A stretch of DNA of 64,000 nucleotides from Aestuariispira insulae (GCF_003385955.1 NZ_QRDW01000002.1:62001-126000); one strand, 5' to 3'; shown: positions 24,517 through 33,140, counted from the first letter of the stretch. Notes: generated by a model from the sequence alone, not told the origin. Numbers and translations: made by a program.

Positions 24517-25886
24517 GCAAAGCAGTGTTTGATACCCTGATTGAGGTTTCACCGGGTGAGGTGCGAGCCGCCAGGGTCGGTGAAGATGGCAAGCTGCATG
24601 AATTGATCATTGAGCGCATTCATGAAAAATCCCTGGTTGGTGGTATTTATGCAGGCCGGGTGAAGCGCGTTGAAAAGGGCATGGACGCGGCTTTTGTCGA
24701 TATCGGGGAAGGGGAGCTTGCGCTTCTGAACCGGGCCAAGGGCATCTCGGAAGGTCAAAACCTGATCGTGCAGGTAACCCGGGATGGGCGCGATGGCAAA
24801 GGCCCGGCAGTCACCCGCAATCCCAGCCTGTTGGACCGCTATCTGGCCCTGGTGCCGGGACGCAAGGGACTTAACTGGGCGCGCGCGGTCGGCAAGGGGC
24901 GCGATCGCGCGCGGCTGGAAGATTTCATGACCGAGTTCCTGGATGGCCGCGAAGGCTATTCCGTGCGCGGGGCCGCCGTCGCGGCCAGCGGCGGTGCCCT
25001 GGAGGCCGCGGTCGAGGGGCTGGAAAAGCGTTGGAACGATCTGCAGGCGGCCCACAAAGCGGATCAGTCACCGCGCTGCCTGGAAGAGCCCATGGATCTG
25101 ATCGCGCGTCTGATGCGCGATGCCGGGGCCAATGCCCGATTTGCCATCGATGATCGCCAGGCCTATCTAAAGGCGGAAAAGGAAGCCAAAGCCACCATGA
25201 CCGACCTGGTGGAAGGGCTAATGTTCTTCAACGGCAAAACGCCTTTGTTTGATGAGCAGGAAGTGGAAGAGCAGATTGATGAAGCGCTTAGCCGCGAGGT
25301 GTATCTGCCCGGCGGCGGCAATATGGTCTTCGATGCGACAGAAGCGCTGACCGTGATTGATGTCAACATGGCCGAAGGGGCCAAACAGGGCGATGATGCC
25401 ATCTTCCAGGTCAACCGGCGTGCGGCGGAGGCAATCGCCCGGCAGGTGACTTTGCGCAATGTCTCCGGCCTGATTGTGATTGACTTCATCTCGATGAAAA
25501 ACAAGGGCCGTGCCAAGAAACTGGTGGAGATCCTGCGTGGCCTTTTCCGCGATGACAGCCGCCATACGGATGTGTTGGGCCTGACAGCGGCGGGATTGAT
25601 GGAAATCACCCGCCAGCGTGAGGGCCGCAGTCTGGAAACGCAGATGCTGAACCCCCGCTGGCCGGCGATAGAGCCGAAGCCGGCGGCACAGGCCTGTGCG
25701 GTGATGCGCGCGGCCCTGCGATTGACCGGGGCCGGCAAGCCGGTGGCTTATGCATCCTCGGAAGTCCAGGCGGTTCTCAATGGCGAGATGGCGGATGCGA
25801 TGGCGGATGTGAACCGGCGGCTGGGCCAGCCCTTGATCCTGAAAGAGGGCGAGGATCTGGTGCCGCCACAGGTGGAGATGGAATAA
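24513..25886 (+). CDS. ribonuclease E/G family protein (short form)
   Basis: 457 residues. An S1-like RNA-binding part spans about 35-115 (GGIYAGRVKRVEKGMDAAFVDIG), followed by the RNase H-like and DNase-I-like catalytic part. The two catalytic aspartates correspond to TVIDVNMAEG and LIVIDFISM, with NRRAAEAIARQ between them. The CPxCxG zinc-link cysteines expected after the LEITRQREGRSLE-type segment are absent, unlike E. coli RNase E/G. It cleaves single-stranded RNA, probably for rRNA or mRNA processing. It sits between maf and yacG as in other alphaproteobacteria. Confidence 0.9.
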   Translation: MSKAVFDTLIEVSPGEVRAARVGEDGKLHELIIERIHEKSLVGGIYAGRVKRVEKGMDAAFVDIGEGELALLNRAKGISEGQNLIVQVTRDGRDGKGPAVTRNPSLLDRYLALVPGRKGLNWARAVGKGRDRARLEDFMTEFLDGREGYSVRGAAVAASGGALEAAVEGLEKRWNDLQAAHKADQSPRCLEEPMDLIARLMRDAGANARFAIDDRQAYLKAEKEAKATMTDLVEGLMFFNGKTPLFDEQEVEEQIDEALSREVYLPGGGNMVFDATEALTVIDVNMAEGAKQGDDAIFQVNRRAAEAIARQVTLRNVSGLIVIDFISMKNKGRAKKLVEILRGLFRDDSRHTDVLGLTAAGLMEITRQREGRSLETQMLNPRWPAIEPKPAAQACAVMRAALRLTGAGKPVAYASSEVQAVLNGEMADAMADVNRRLGQPLILKEGEDLVPPQVEME

Positions 25887-25890
25887 GGCA

Positions 25891-26079
25891 ATGGGGCAGG
25901 CAAAGAGTGAAACCGGCCAATGTAGCATCTGCGGCAAGCCGTCCGAGGAGAAATACAAACCCTTTTGCTCGCGCCGCTGCGCGGATGTGGACCTGCATCG
26001 CTGGATGGGCGGAACCTACCGGATTCCCACCGAAGAACCGGGTTTCATCAATGATAATGATGAAGAGCAGGAATACTGA
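25891..26079 (+). CDS. yacG: DNA gyrase inhibitor YacG
   Basis: 62 residues with the four-cysteine zinc site CSICGKP ... FCSRRCADVDLHRWM and the family's acidic tail (PTEEPGFINDNDEEQEY). YacG binds GyrB and blocks DNA binding in E. coli. It starts 4 bp after the RNase stop and is the last gene before tRNA-Phe, a common alphaproteobacterial arrangement. Confidence 0.95.
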   Translation: MGQAKSETGQCSICGKPSEEKYKPFCSRRCADVDLHRWMGGTYRIPTEEPGFINDNDEEQEY

Positions 26080-26192
26080 TCCGGGCCTTTTAAAAAAAAC
26101 TTTAACAAAGTTGAAATTCGGGCTGGACAGACCCGGTCAAACTCTCTAAATCAGTCCCCGCACCGAACGATGGCCCGGCCATCCGGTCCGGC

Positions 26193-26268
<76 letters not shown>

Positions 26269-26272
26269 CTCC

Positions 26273-26316
26273 AAAACCCCGCTAAGCCCCTGCGCTGGCG
26301 GGGTTTTCGATTTTTT
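26273..26316 (+). terminator. terminator after tRNA-Phe
   Basis: AAAACCCCGC and GCGGGGTTTT form a 10-bp stem around a 15-nt loop, followed by CGATTTTTT. It starts 5 bp after the tRNA. Confidence 0.85.
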
Positions 26317-26369
26317 CGTCTGAAACGGAAAATCCGGGCCAACAAAAGTTTTACACTGCGGTTTTACAA

Positions 26370-26945
26370 TCATGACCGATTCTCCCATTTTCGCATGGCA
26401 GATTGGGCGAGCAATTTTCGCTGAGCGTCACGGGTGTAATGCTGAACCATTGCCATGGTTTTATGGCCCGTGATCGCCATGATTTCTTTTTCGGTACAGC
26501 CCGCCTCGGCGAGCGCCGTTGATGCGTTTTTCCTCAGCCCATGGATTGTGCAGCCATCATTAGACGTTCTCCCGCCCAGGCCGCAGGCGTTTATTTCTTT
26601 GTGGAATACGGACCGGAATCCATCAGCGGTGTAAGCCTTGCCTTTCTGGTTTACGATAATGAAATACCCGAGCTTGTCGCCCATGGCGTGCTTGTATGCC
26701 CGAATCTCGTCCTGGAGTGTGGGATGCAGGGGAATCCAGGTTGTTGTTCCTGTTTTCTCCTGAACGACTTCGATCACGTTGCCTTTGATATGTTTCCAGG
26801 TCATTTTCAACACATCAGAAATTCGCTGCCCGGTGTACAGAGCCAAAAAATAGACCATTCTGCATACTGGATGGGCCACAGTACCCTCAAACCAAAGAAG
26901 CTCCTCTGGCTCCCAGGTTTTATACCCCGGCCCTTTCTTGGAGAA
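26370..26945 (-). pseudogene. truncated phage-type tyrosine integrase
   Basis: Only the catalytic domain remains. On the minus strand, an open frame of 169 residues from a GTG at 26879, extendable with native-looking sequence (KGPGYKTWEPEELLWFEG) to about 26945, contains box I TGQRISDVLKMTW with the active Arg, HGLRKNAS (H-x-x-R), ITGHKTM and the nucleophile Tyr in MVQHYTRDA. The N-terminal arm-binding and core-binding domains (about 150-200 residues) are missing and the upstream frame merges into an unrelated gene start. The active site is intact, so decay is by truncation. It sits 102 bp from tRNA-Phe with its 3' end towards it, typical of an integrative element. Confidence 0.85.
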
Positions 26946-26997
26946 AAAGAAGCCTGTAAACCAGTGGTAGTTTATTCCTAATTGAATGAGAGCTTGA

Positions 26998-27660
26998 ATG
27001 CTGGCTAATCTGAAAACACTCTTGATGTCTGTTTTGGCAGTCGTTTTTCTGAGCCAGGTGGCGTGGGGGCAAACGCCAACGGCCTTGCTGCCAAAGAATG
27101 AACTATTGTCTCTCTATCAAGATGAAGACGGAATAGAGAGGGAAGTTCAACAGCTTCATAAGGGGCAACTGTTGGACCTGGCTAAGGGGGGTGATGCGGA
27201 GGCGCGTTTTCTGCTCCATTCGCTCTACGGATCGGAGAATTCTGTTTTTGGGTTTGATGGGGGGAAATCGGAACACTGGCTTCACGCAGCCGCCGAAGCG
27301 GGGCATGTGGAAGCCATGCTGCTGACCGGGCTTTATGCATTCACCAGCAGTAAAGAGAATTTTTTTAATGCGCAGAAATGGCTGCTTGTGGCCTCAGCTA
27401 TCGGAAATGAAGAACAGGCGGTACGCGCGAACCAGAATCTTAACAACATGCTTGTATTCACACCGCTGGAACGACAAAAGGAGATCCGGGCTGGTGCAGC
27501 ACAATGGCTGACGCAGAGGGGCAGCAAAATACCGGATCTCTGGGCATGTTATGGTCGGGATAATTTCTCAGAATGCTGGGTGGGGCTTATTAATTGCCTG
27601 ACGGCAGCCGGTTCGAATGAGGCGATGCGTGCGGTTTGTATTCACGAAATTCAGCCGTGA
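26998..27660 (+). CDS. Sel1-like repeat protein, exported
   Basis: 220 residues. Signal peptide 1-24 (VLAVVFLSQVAWGQ). The mature protein has Sel1-like hairpins: DLAKGGDAEARFLLHSLYG, HWLHAAAEAGHVEAMLLTGL, AQKWLLVASAIGNEEQAV. Three or four cysteines near the C-terminus (WACYGRDNFSECW, INCLTAAG, VCIHE) could form disulfides in the periplasm. It follows the truncated integrase divergently and may be cargo of the same element. Not closely similar to the Sel1 lipoprotein at 5779. Confidence 0.8.
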   Translation: MLANLKTLLMSVLAVVFLSQVAWGQTPTALLPKNELLSLYQDEDGIEREVQQLHKGQLLDLAKGGDAEARFLLHSLYGSENSVFGFDGGKSEHWLHAAAEAGHVEAMLLTGLYAFTSSKENFFNAQKWLLVASAIGNEEQAVRANQNLNNMLVFTPLERQKEIRAGAAQWLTQRGSKIPDLWACYGRDNFSECWVGLINCLTAAGSNEAMRAVCIHEIQP

Positions 27661-27684
27661 TTCAGAATGATCGATTTGCCTGCC

Positions 27685-28539
27685 TCATCGGTTCACCATC
27701 TTCCGGACGATGCGGATTTTTAGCCGGTTGATCGGGTTCCGGTTGCCCATGAGATTATAAGTCTTGTGATAGCGGTTTTCATACATATCGAACTGTTTGA
27801 CCCAGGGGGCGGCATTGATGGTGCCACGGTTCAGGAGGATCTTCAGTGCCTCGCCGCCGATCACCGCCGCACAGGCCATGCAGGCCGGGGCCAGCGAGGG
27901 GCCTTTCTGGGCCATCAGGTCGACATAGGTCATGTCGACAATATGGTGGCGGTGGCGCAGCTTGGGGGATAATCCCACCAGGAATCGGACCGCCTTGTCG
28001 AGATCGCTTCGCCCGCAGAGTTGGAAATATTCCTCGAACGCCATGCCTTGTGGATCGAAGACCAGCAGGGCTGTGGAAAGGCCGATCGGGCCCGCAGTGA
28101 TCGCAAAGATCCCTTTTTCGCGGCATCTTTCAAACAGTTTTGCCCGCAGGTCCAGCACGAAGAAATCAAGCCCGTCGGCATAAAGATCAACATCGTCCAG
28201 AAAAGCATCCAGATTTTCCTCTGTGACGCCATCATTGAAAACCGTCACGTCCGCTTCCGGATTGATTGCCAGGATATCCTGTTTGATGACCTCGACCTTG
28301 CTCTGGCCGATGGTGTTCATCCGGGCACCGACCTGTCGGTTGAAATTGGCCAGTTCAAAAACGTCCATATCCGCCAGATGGAATTTTTCAATACCCATGC
28401 GCGCCAATGTCTGGGCGTAGAGGCCCCCGACACCGCCAACACCGGCGATCGCCACTTTCTTGCTTTTCAGGATGTTTTGTTCCGCCACTGTCACCAGGCC
28501 GAGATTTCTGGAAAAGGCGGAGTCATATTGGAAGGTCAT
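27685..28539 (-). CDS. ThiF/E1-like adenylyltransferase family protein
   Basis: 284 residues. An N-terminal helix with FSRNLGLVT, then the nucleotide-binding GVGGVGG at about 34-40, the DMDVFELANFNRQ strand-and-arginine finger that contacts ATP, and the later Asp in YADGLDFFVLDLR. A CMAC pair near residue 222 precedes a helix (AVIGGEALKIL) common to MoeB/ThiF proteins; there is no second CxxC, so the usual four-Cys zinc site is incomplete. E1-like enzymes adenylate a carboxylate. No ubiquitin-like or sulfur-carrier protein is nearby; instead the gene is divergent from a methyltransferase and an acyltransferase, suggesting a small-molecule substrate. Confidence 0.88.
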   Translation of the reverse strand: MTFQYDSAFSRNLGLVTVAEQNILKSKKVAIAGVGGVGGLYAQTLARMGIEKFHLADMDVFELANFNRQVGARMNTIGQSKVEVIKQDILAINPEADVTVFNDGVTEENLDAFLDDVDLYADGLDFFVLDLRAKLFERCREKGIFAITAGPIGLSTALLVFDPQGMAFEEYFQLCGRSDLDKAVRFLVGLSPKLRHRHHIVDMTYVDLMAQKGPSLAPACMACAAVIGGEALKILLNRGTINAAPWVKQFDMYENRYHKTYNLMGNRNPINRLKIRIVRKMVNR

Positions 28540-28676
28540 GATCCATTCACTGTCGATGATTTTAAATAAATTTTTCTAATAAGCTATTTTGCATATGAAT
28601 AAAATTAAATCATTTGCAAGAAATAACTCGTTTTAATACCTACAAAAATATCGTGATAAAGAAAAGATATTGGTTG

Positions 28677-28707
28677 CGTAATAATATATAAATAACTAAT
28701 TATTACG
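28677..28707. promoter_or_regulatory. inverted repeat in the ThiF/methyltransferase intergenic region
   Basis: CGTAATAAT and ATTATTACG are perfect 9-bp arms separated by 13 bp, in an AT-rich divergent promoter region 79 bp upstream of the methyltransferase start. The spacing suits a dimeric regulator or a promoter-overlapping operator. AT-richness raises the chance background. Confidence 0.4.
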
Positions 28708-28729
28708 TTAGGAGAGTTTAATATTTATA

Positions 28730-28753
28730 GAATGCACATGATTACATGCATTC
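28730..28753. promoter_or_regulatory. imperfect palindrome upstream of the methyltransferase ribosome site
   Basis: GAATGCACATG - ATTA - CATGCATTC pairs over nine positions with a 2-nt bulge in the left arm. It ends 23 bp before the GGAGG ribosome site, so it could be an operator or a leader hairpin. Confidence 0.4.
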
Positions 28754-28785
28754 AATTCGTGTTGATTGCGAATTTTGGAGGAATG

Positions 28786-29445
28786 ATGACAAGTAAATCA
28801 CTTGGAACTATGGAAGACGCCTATGACTCACCGCCTTGGTGGTATGATATCCGGGGCCTGTTTATCCTGACCTTTGCTTATAACGACACTTTGTGGCGTC
28901 AGGTGCGTTTCTTTTCAGGCCATATCGGCGACAATCATCTGGATGTCGCCTGCGGAACCGGATCTCTGTTGGATCTGGCCTACCGTTATCGGCAGATGTC
29001 CGGGCGCGTCAACAACAGGATCACGGGCATTGACTATGCCCAGGCCATGTTGGTCGGTGCTGTGCGGCGATTCCGGAAACGCGGGAATGTGGCGTTTCAT
29101 CAGGCGGATGCCGCCGCCATGCCGTTTGACGATTGCGCCTTTGATGCCGCAACCATTCTCAATTCCCTCCATGCATTGCCGGATCCGGCGGGCGCGCTTC
29201 GGGATATTCACCGGGTGCTGAAACCCCAAGGAACCCTGGCGGCCAATATCCTGCTGCAGCCCGAAGGCACAGGGCTGCTTGCCCGATTTGCCAACCGTAT
29301 CAACCGGTGGGGCCAGAAGAAGGGGATATTGAACCGGGCTTATAGGATAGACGAGGTGGAAAGGCTGCTGTTGGACGCCGGTTTTGCCATTCGCGAAAGT
29401 TTCCGTAAGGGCAATTGTTTCTACGTCCTGTCAGATAAACCATAA
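28786..29445 (+). CDS. class I SAM-dependent methyltransferase
   Basis: 219 residues from ATG 28786 (GGAGG 4 bp upstream; ATG 28783 is equally in frame). The Rossmann fold is clear: motif I LDVACGTGSLLDLA, acidic loop ITGIDYAQAM, motif III-like HQADAAAMPFDDCAFDAATI, and IHRVLKPQGTLAANIL. It resembles the UbiE/Methyltransf_11 group. A hydrophobic N-terminal segment (WWYDIRGLFILTFAYND) suggests membrane or lipid proximity. It lies 33 bp before the acyltransferase gene and is probably in the same operon. Likely substrate: an acylated small molecule. Confidence 0.88.
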   Translation: MTSKSLGTMEDAYDSPPWWYDIRGLFILTFAYNDTLWRQVRFFSGHIGDNHLDVACGTGSLLDLAYRYRQMSGRVNNRITGIDYAQAMLVGAVRRFRKRGNVAFHQADAAAMPFDDCAFDAATILNSLHALPDPAGALRDIHRVLKPQGTLAANILLQPEGTGLLARFANRINRWGQKKGILNRAYRIDEVERLLLDAGFAIRESFRKGNCFYVLSDKP

Positions 29446-29478
29446 CAAAAAAATGCACTGTCGGAGGGAGCCGATCTG

Positions 29479-30429
29479 ATGACTATTTTGAACCCAGTCC
29501 TGTATGGCGAGGGGGGCCCGGTGGCATCCTTTCACGAGCCGCCTTTCATCGAGCGGGAGCGTGCATTGGTGATGTTCAGGCTGTTTTACAAGATTTTCGA
29601 TGTAGTCCATGCCGACAGCCCCGCGTTGCTGGAACAGGCGAGGCGCCTGCGTTATCGCGTTTTTTGTGAGGAATTTGACGGTTATGAGAATCCGGACGAC
29701 CATCCGGATGGCCTGGAGCGGGACAGCTTTGACGCTCATGCGGAGCATATTCTATTGGTCTATAAGCCAACGGGAACGGCGATCGGCACGGTCAGGCTGA
29801 TCAAGCCCCGTCCGGACAATTGGCAGCGGTCTTTCCCTGTGCAGGGGCTTTGTGACTTTGAACATCTCCGGGATGCGGAATTCATCCGGGGGGCTTGTGA
29901 GTTTTCACGATTATGCATCTCAGGTAGCCTTCGGGCCGAAGCAAAGGATCATTTGCAAAATGTCTATGCCAGGTCACGCCATCTGGCGTCTTACGAGAGG
30001 CCGCTGGTAAGGAATATCATCTCGATGACCATGTTGGGAATCATCGGTGTTGCCTTTGAGCGCGCCTTGAAAAACGGCCTGACCAATATTCTGGGTATCA
30101 TGGAACCCTATCACATCAACCGGCTTCACCGCAGCGGCATGATCTTTCACCCCATCGGACCACGGATCGATTATCACGGCACCCGCCAGCCGTTTGTAAC
30201 CAACATCCTTGAAACATTTCGCCATGCCGTTGAGCATCACAATGATATCTGGGCCGTGGTTAGCCAGCTTGGACGCATTCACAGTCTGGCGTTGGAGGTG
30301 GAGCAGTTGCATCGTGAAAAAGGCTCGGGAACGTTTGTTCCGGAAATCGACTATTCCCTGCCGACGCAATGGCGTCGGCGGTGTGGTGATGTCCTGCCGT
30401 CACATCTGGCCTGGTTGTTAGCCATGTAA
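29479..30429 (+). CDS. PEP-CTERM/exosortase system-associated acyltransferase
   Basis: 316 residues of the LuxI-like N-acyl amino acid synthase type found with exosortase systems (TIGR03694-like). Recognisable parts: YKIFDVVHADSPALLEQARRLRYRVFCEEFDGYEN, DSFDAHAEHILLVYKPTGTAIGTVRLI, ACEFSRLCIS, and the later GVAFERALKNGLTNILGIMEPYHINRLHR and FHPIGPRIDYHGTRQPF. The family transfers a fatty acyl group, probably from acyl-ACP, to an amino-group acceptor. A ribosome site CGGAGGGAG precedes it. With the methyltransferase and the ThiF protein it may make a modified N-acyl metabolite. Confidence 0.9.
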   Translation: MTILNPVLYGEGGPVASFHEPPFIERERALVMFRLFYKIFDVVHADSPALLEQARRLRYRVFCEEFDGYENPDDHPDGLERDSFDAHAEHILLVYKPTGTAIGTVRLIKPRPDNWQRSFPVQGLCDFEHLRDAEFIRGACEFSRLCISGSLRAEAKDHLQNVYARSRHLASYERPLVRNIISMTMLGIIGVAFERALKNGLTNILGIMEPYHINRLHRSGMIFHPIGPRIDYHGTRQPFVTNILETFRHAVEHHNDIWAVVSQLGRIHSLALEVEQLHREKGSGTFVPEIDYSLPTQWRRRCGDVLPSHLAWLLAM

Positions 30430-30460
30430 TCAATTGAATTATATTGCCAATTTCCTCGAT

Positions 30461-30477
30461 TTGGCCTAGCGTTTGCG
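30461..30477 (+). promoter_or_regulatory. possible sigma-54 promoter for the OmpA-type gene
   Basis: TTGGCCTAGCGTTTGCG has the GG-N10-GC spacing with good -24 (TTGGC) and -12 (TTTGC) cores and lies 38 bp before the ATG at 30515. Half-matches are common by chance, so this is tentative. Confidence 0.35.
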
Positions 30478-30514
30478 CCAACAATCAATCGTTCATTGGG
30501 AATGAGTACCCGCC

Positions 30515-31588
30515 ATGCGCACCAGAATGCTGACCACTTCTGCCTTAACATTGATCCTGCTGACCGGCGCAAGCCTGAGCCAGGGGATGGCGCAATCATC
30601 CGGCAGTTATCTCGCGCTGGGGGCGGGCTTTGACTTTCAAAACGAAGCCGATCTTGATGGCAGCGGCATAGACAGCACGATGGACATCGATACCGGTTGG
30701 GCCGGGCTGTTTGCCTATGGGTACCGCTATGATCCTAACTGGCGCGCCGAGATCGAGTTTTCTTATGCCAATGCGGACGTGGATTCGATCAGTGGCGGCA
30801 CGGATCCGGCTGGGGATGTTGCGATTTTCGCCGGCATGGCAAATGCGCTTTATGATTTCCAGACTGACAGCAAATTCACCCCCTATGTCGGGCTGGGTCT
30901 CGGTCTCGCGCAGGTCGATTATTCCGGCGTCACACCAGTAGGCGGCAGCCGGATAGATGATCGGGATACGGCATTCGCTTTTCAGGGGATCCTGGGGGTT
31001 GCTTATGACATGGGCGACGGTGTCTCTCTGACCGCCGATTACCGGCATCTGAGAACCACGGATCTGGATCTCCGCAGTGATAACGGCACCAGGGTCGACA
31101 GTGACTATGCTGACAATCGTTTCATGATCGGCTTCCGCTGGTCGCTTGGGGTGCCGGATGCGCCCGCAGCGGAGCCGGCACCAACGCCGGTGGTACAGGC
31201 CCAACCGGCACCGGAACCCGCGCCGGAACCTGCCCCTGAGCCAGTGGTGGTGCCCAATACCTATCTGGTTTTCTTTGACTGGGACAGCGCCTCGCTGCTG
31301 CCGGGCTCGGCCGCTGTGGTTGAAGAGGCCGCGGCCAATGCGGGCAGGGCCAATATCACGCGCATCGTTACCACCGGCCATGCAGACAGTTCCGGTTCTG
31401 ATGCTTATAACTTACGGCTCAGCAAACGCCGGGCGGAGGCTGTCAAAGCAGCCCTGGTCGGTCTGGGAATTCCGGAAAGCGAGATTGACGTTCAATGGAA
31501 AGGGGAGCGTGAACCCCTGGTGCCGACAGAAGATGGCATCCGCGAGCCGCAGAACCGGCGTGTGGTGATTGATTTCAGCGGAAGCTGA
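30515..31588 (+). CDS. OmpA-family outer-membrane protein
   Basis: 357 residues. Signal peptide to about residue 27 (GMAQ). Residues 28-215 form an OmpA-like eight-stranded barrel with alternating aromatic strands (YLALGAGFDFQNE, GLFAYGYRYDPNWRAEIEFSYANA, FTPYVGLGLGLAQVDYSG, FMIGFRWSLG). A Pro/Ala/Glu-rich linker (about 216-248, repeating PEPAPEPAPEP) leads to a C-terminal OmpA domain that binds peptidoglycan (YLVFFDWDSASLLPGSA, TGHADSSGSDAYNLRLSKRR, NRRVVIDF). It anchors the outer membrane to the wall. Confidence 0.93.
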   Translation: MRTRMLTTSALTLILLTGASLSQGMAQSSGSYLALGAGFDFQNEADLDGSGIDSTMDIDTGWAGLFAYGYRYDPNWRAEIEFSYANADVDSISGGTDPAGDVAIFAGMANALYDFQTDSKFTPYVGLGLGLAQVDYSGVTPVGGSRIDDRDTAFAFQGILGVAYDMGDGVSLTADYRHLRTTDLDLRSDNGTRVDSDYADNRFMIGFRWSLGVPDAPAAEPAPTPVVQAQPAPEPAPEPAPEPVVVPNTYLVFFDWDSASLLPGSAAVVEEAAANAGRANITRIVTTGHADSSGSDAYNLRLSKRRAEAVKAALVGLGIPESEIDVQWKGEREPLVPTEDGIREPQNRRVVIDFSGS

Positions 31589-31645
31589 GACCAGAATCGT
31601 TTTCCCCTTAGGAAAATCAACCGGGCCCCGTTCATCAAAATGGGG

Positions 31646-32152
31646 TTAATTGGATTGGGAGATCAGCAGTTCCGTGCCACAGACGGCGACGCCGTGTTGC
31701 TGGCTGAAGGGGTGTGCGGCGGCAAAGTCGGATAATTCACCTTCGGGCAAGGCTATGGTCTGACTGATCAGGCTGGTGGCGTTGTCGCAATAGTCTGCGT
31801 TACGCAGACTGCGCATGGAAGCTTCGTTGGCCAGGCGGGTGATAAACCGGTTCAAGCGCTTTTCCGCATTCTTGCCATGTATCCGGTTGAATGTGCGTTT
31901 CAGCTCTTTGCCCTGATCGACAAATTCATCTTTGAATTTGCTGATGATCTTGTTGTAGCCCGCGCGTTCTTTACAGGTGAGTGCCGCGACCATCAATTCT
32001 GTCTGGAACAGACGGGTTTGCAAGGCAGGAAGCTCCGTCTGCTTGACGCAGATCTCAGCCAGAGCCGTACTGAAGGGCAGGCAGGACATCAACAGGACCG
32101 CGCAACCTCTGGAAAAGGAGGCAGAGTTTTCCAAAACAGCACGGAATGCCAA
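31646..32152 (-). CDS. hypothetical exported protein
   Basis: 168 residues from a TTG at 32152, preferred over the upstream ATG (32269) because GGAGGGAG lies just ahead and because it exposes a signal peptide (FSRGCAVLLMSCLPFSTALA, cleavage before EICVK). The mature protein is helical with Cys residues at CVKQ, LTCKERAGYN, YCDNA and VCGTELL, probably disulfide-linked. The family is not recognised. Downstream, CCCCGTT/AATGGGG around 31632 could be a weak terminator for the convergent OmpA gene. The start choice is uncertain. Confidence 0.65.
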   Translation of the reverse strand: MAFRAVLENSASFSRGCAVLLMSCLPFSTALAEICVKQTELPALQTRLFQTELMVAALTCKERAGYNKIISKFKDEFVDQGKELKRTFNRIHGKNAEKRLNRFITRLANEASMRSLRNADYCDNATSLISQTIALPEGELSDFAAAHPFSQQHGVAVCGTELLISQSN

Positions 32153-32265
32153 GACCTTCTCCCTCCTGATTGCTGTGTGAAAATCAAGTTCTCTTACTAT
32201 CTCACGCCTGGAAACGCGAGGCAATATAATGCGTGCAGGCATATTAGGGAAGAGAAACGGTCGTT

Positions 32266-33027
32266 TCAACCGGGGCAGCGGTTGAGGCTGGCCGGTTCCA
32301 GATCGTCCGGGAACTGAAACCGGTCCAGAATCCGGGCGATGGTGCCGTCTTCCAGCATTGCCTTATGATGCCGGTTGATTTGCTCAACCAAGGCGGCCCC
32401 GTCCTTGATCGCCCGGGAAATTGGTAAATGCAGGATGTTGCAGCTATGGGCCGGCTCCGCAATGGTCAGGTCATTCGCAAACCCGGCGATATCCGGATCG
32501 CTGATGACCAGATGCCGCAGCATCAGGCGGTCGATCAGAATGGCATCGACCCGGCCAAAAAACGCCATTTTCAGGCCGCGGGGATAATCATTGAACGGAT
32601 CGACCTGATAGCCTTTTTCCGTCAAGGAATCCTGGAGGGAGGTGCCGCGCAATGCGCCGACCAGATTGTTGTCCGTCTTCGGAAAGGCTGTGTCCTGTTT
32701 GTGGACAAAGACCATCTCCAGCCTTCCGATGGCTTCGGTATAATGATAGTCACCTTCACGCTCTGCGGTCTTGAAGGCCCCCAAAATACCGGTGTAGGAG
32801 CCGACTTTGGTGCCTTCCAATGCCCGTCTCCAGGGCACATAGGCAATTTTTAACTGATGACCCGACCGGTGCAGGGCCTCGCGTGTGATGGCGGCCAGTA
32901 ATCCGTCTTCCGGCATGTGGGCAGAGGCATAAGGGATATAATCGACACTGGCAAAAACGAGGGTCTCCGCCTTGGCAGCGAAGGAAACCAAACAGAAGAC
33001 GAAAGTTGTCAAAATCCGTTTCTTCAT
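32266..33027 (-). CDS. periplasmic solute-binding family 3 protein (orphan)
   Basis: 253 residues from ATG 33027 with signal peptide MKKRILTTFVFCLVSFAAKA. Features of SBP_bac_3: LVFASVDYIPYAS, ITREALHRSGHQLKIAYVPWRRAL, VGALRGTSLQDSLTEKGYQVD, AFFGRVDAILIDRLMLRHL and the final helix NRHHKAMLEDGTIARILDRF. It has no adjacent transporter, like three other such proteins in this window. Role may be sensing or a low-abundance uptake accessory. Confidence 0.82.
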   Translation of the reverse strand: MKKRILTTFVFCLVSFAAKAETLVFASVDYIPYASAHMPEDGLLAAITREALHRSGHQLKIAYVPWRRALEGTKVGSYTGILGAFKTAEREGDYHYTEAIGRLEMVFVHKQDTAFPKTDNNLVGALRGTSLQDSLTEKGYQVDPFNDYPRGLKMAFFGRVDAILIDRLMLRHLVISDPDIAGFANDLTIAEPAHSCNILHLPISRAIKDGAALVEQINRHHKAMLEDGTIARILDRFQFPDDLEPASLNRCPG

Positions 33028-33101
33028 GATCCCGGCCCGGTCTGTTACGGTCTCAGGATAGTTGAAAAGGATATTGGATGCCAATGATTTAGCCGATTGG
33101 T

Positions 33102-33140
33102 GCAAAAGAAAAGCCGCCGGAATATTCCCATTCCGGCGGC
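33102..33140 (-). terminator. terminator of the dehydrogenase gene
   Basis: GCCGCCGGAAT - 6 nt - ATTCCGGCGGC is a perfect 11-bp stem; on the minus strand it is followed by TTTTCTTTT. It lies 32 bp past the stop at 33172. Confidence 0.9.
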
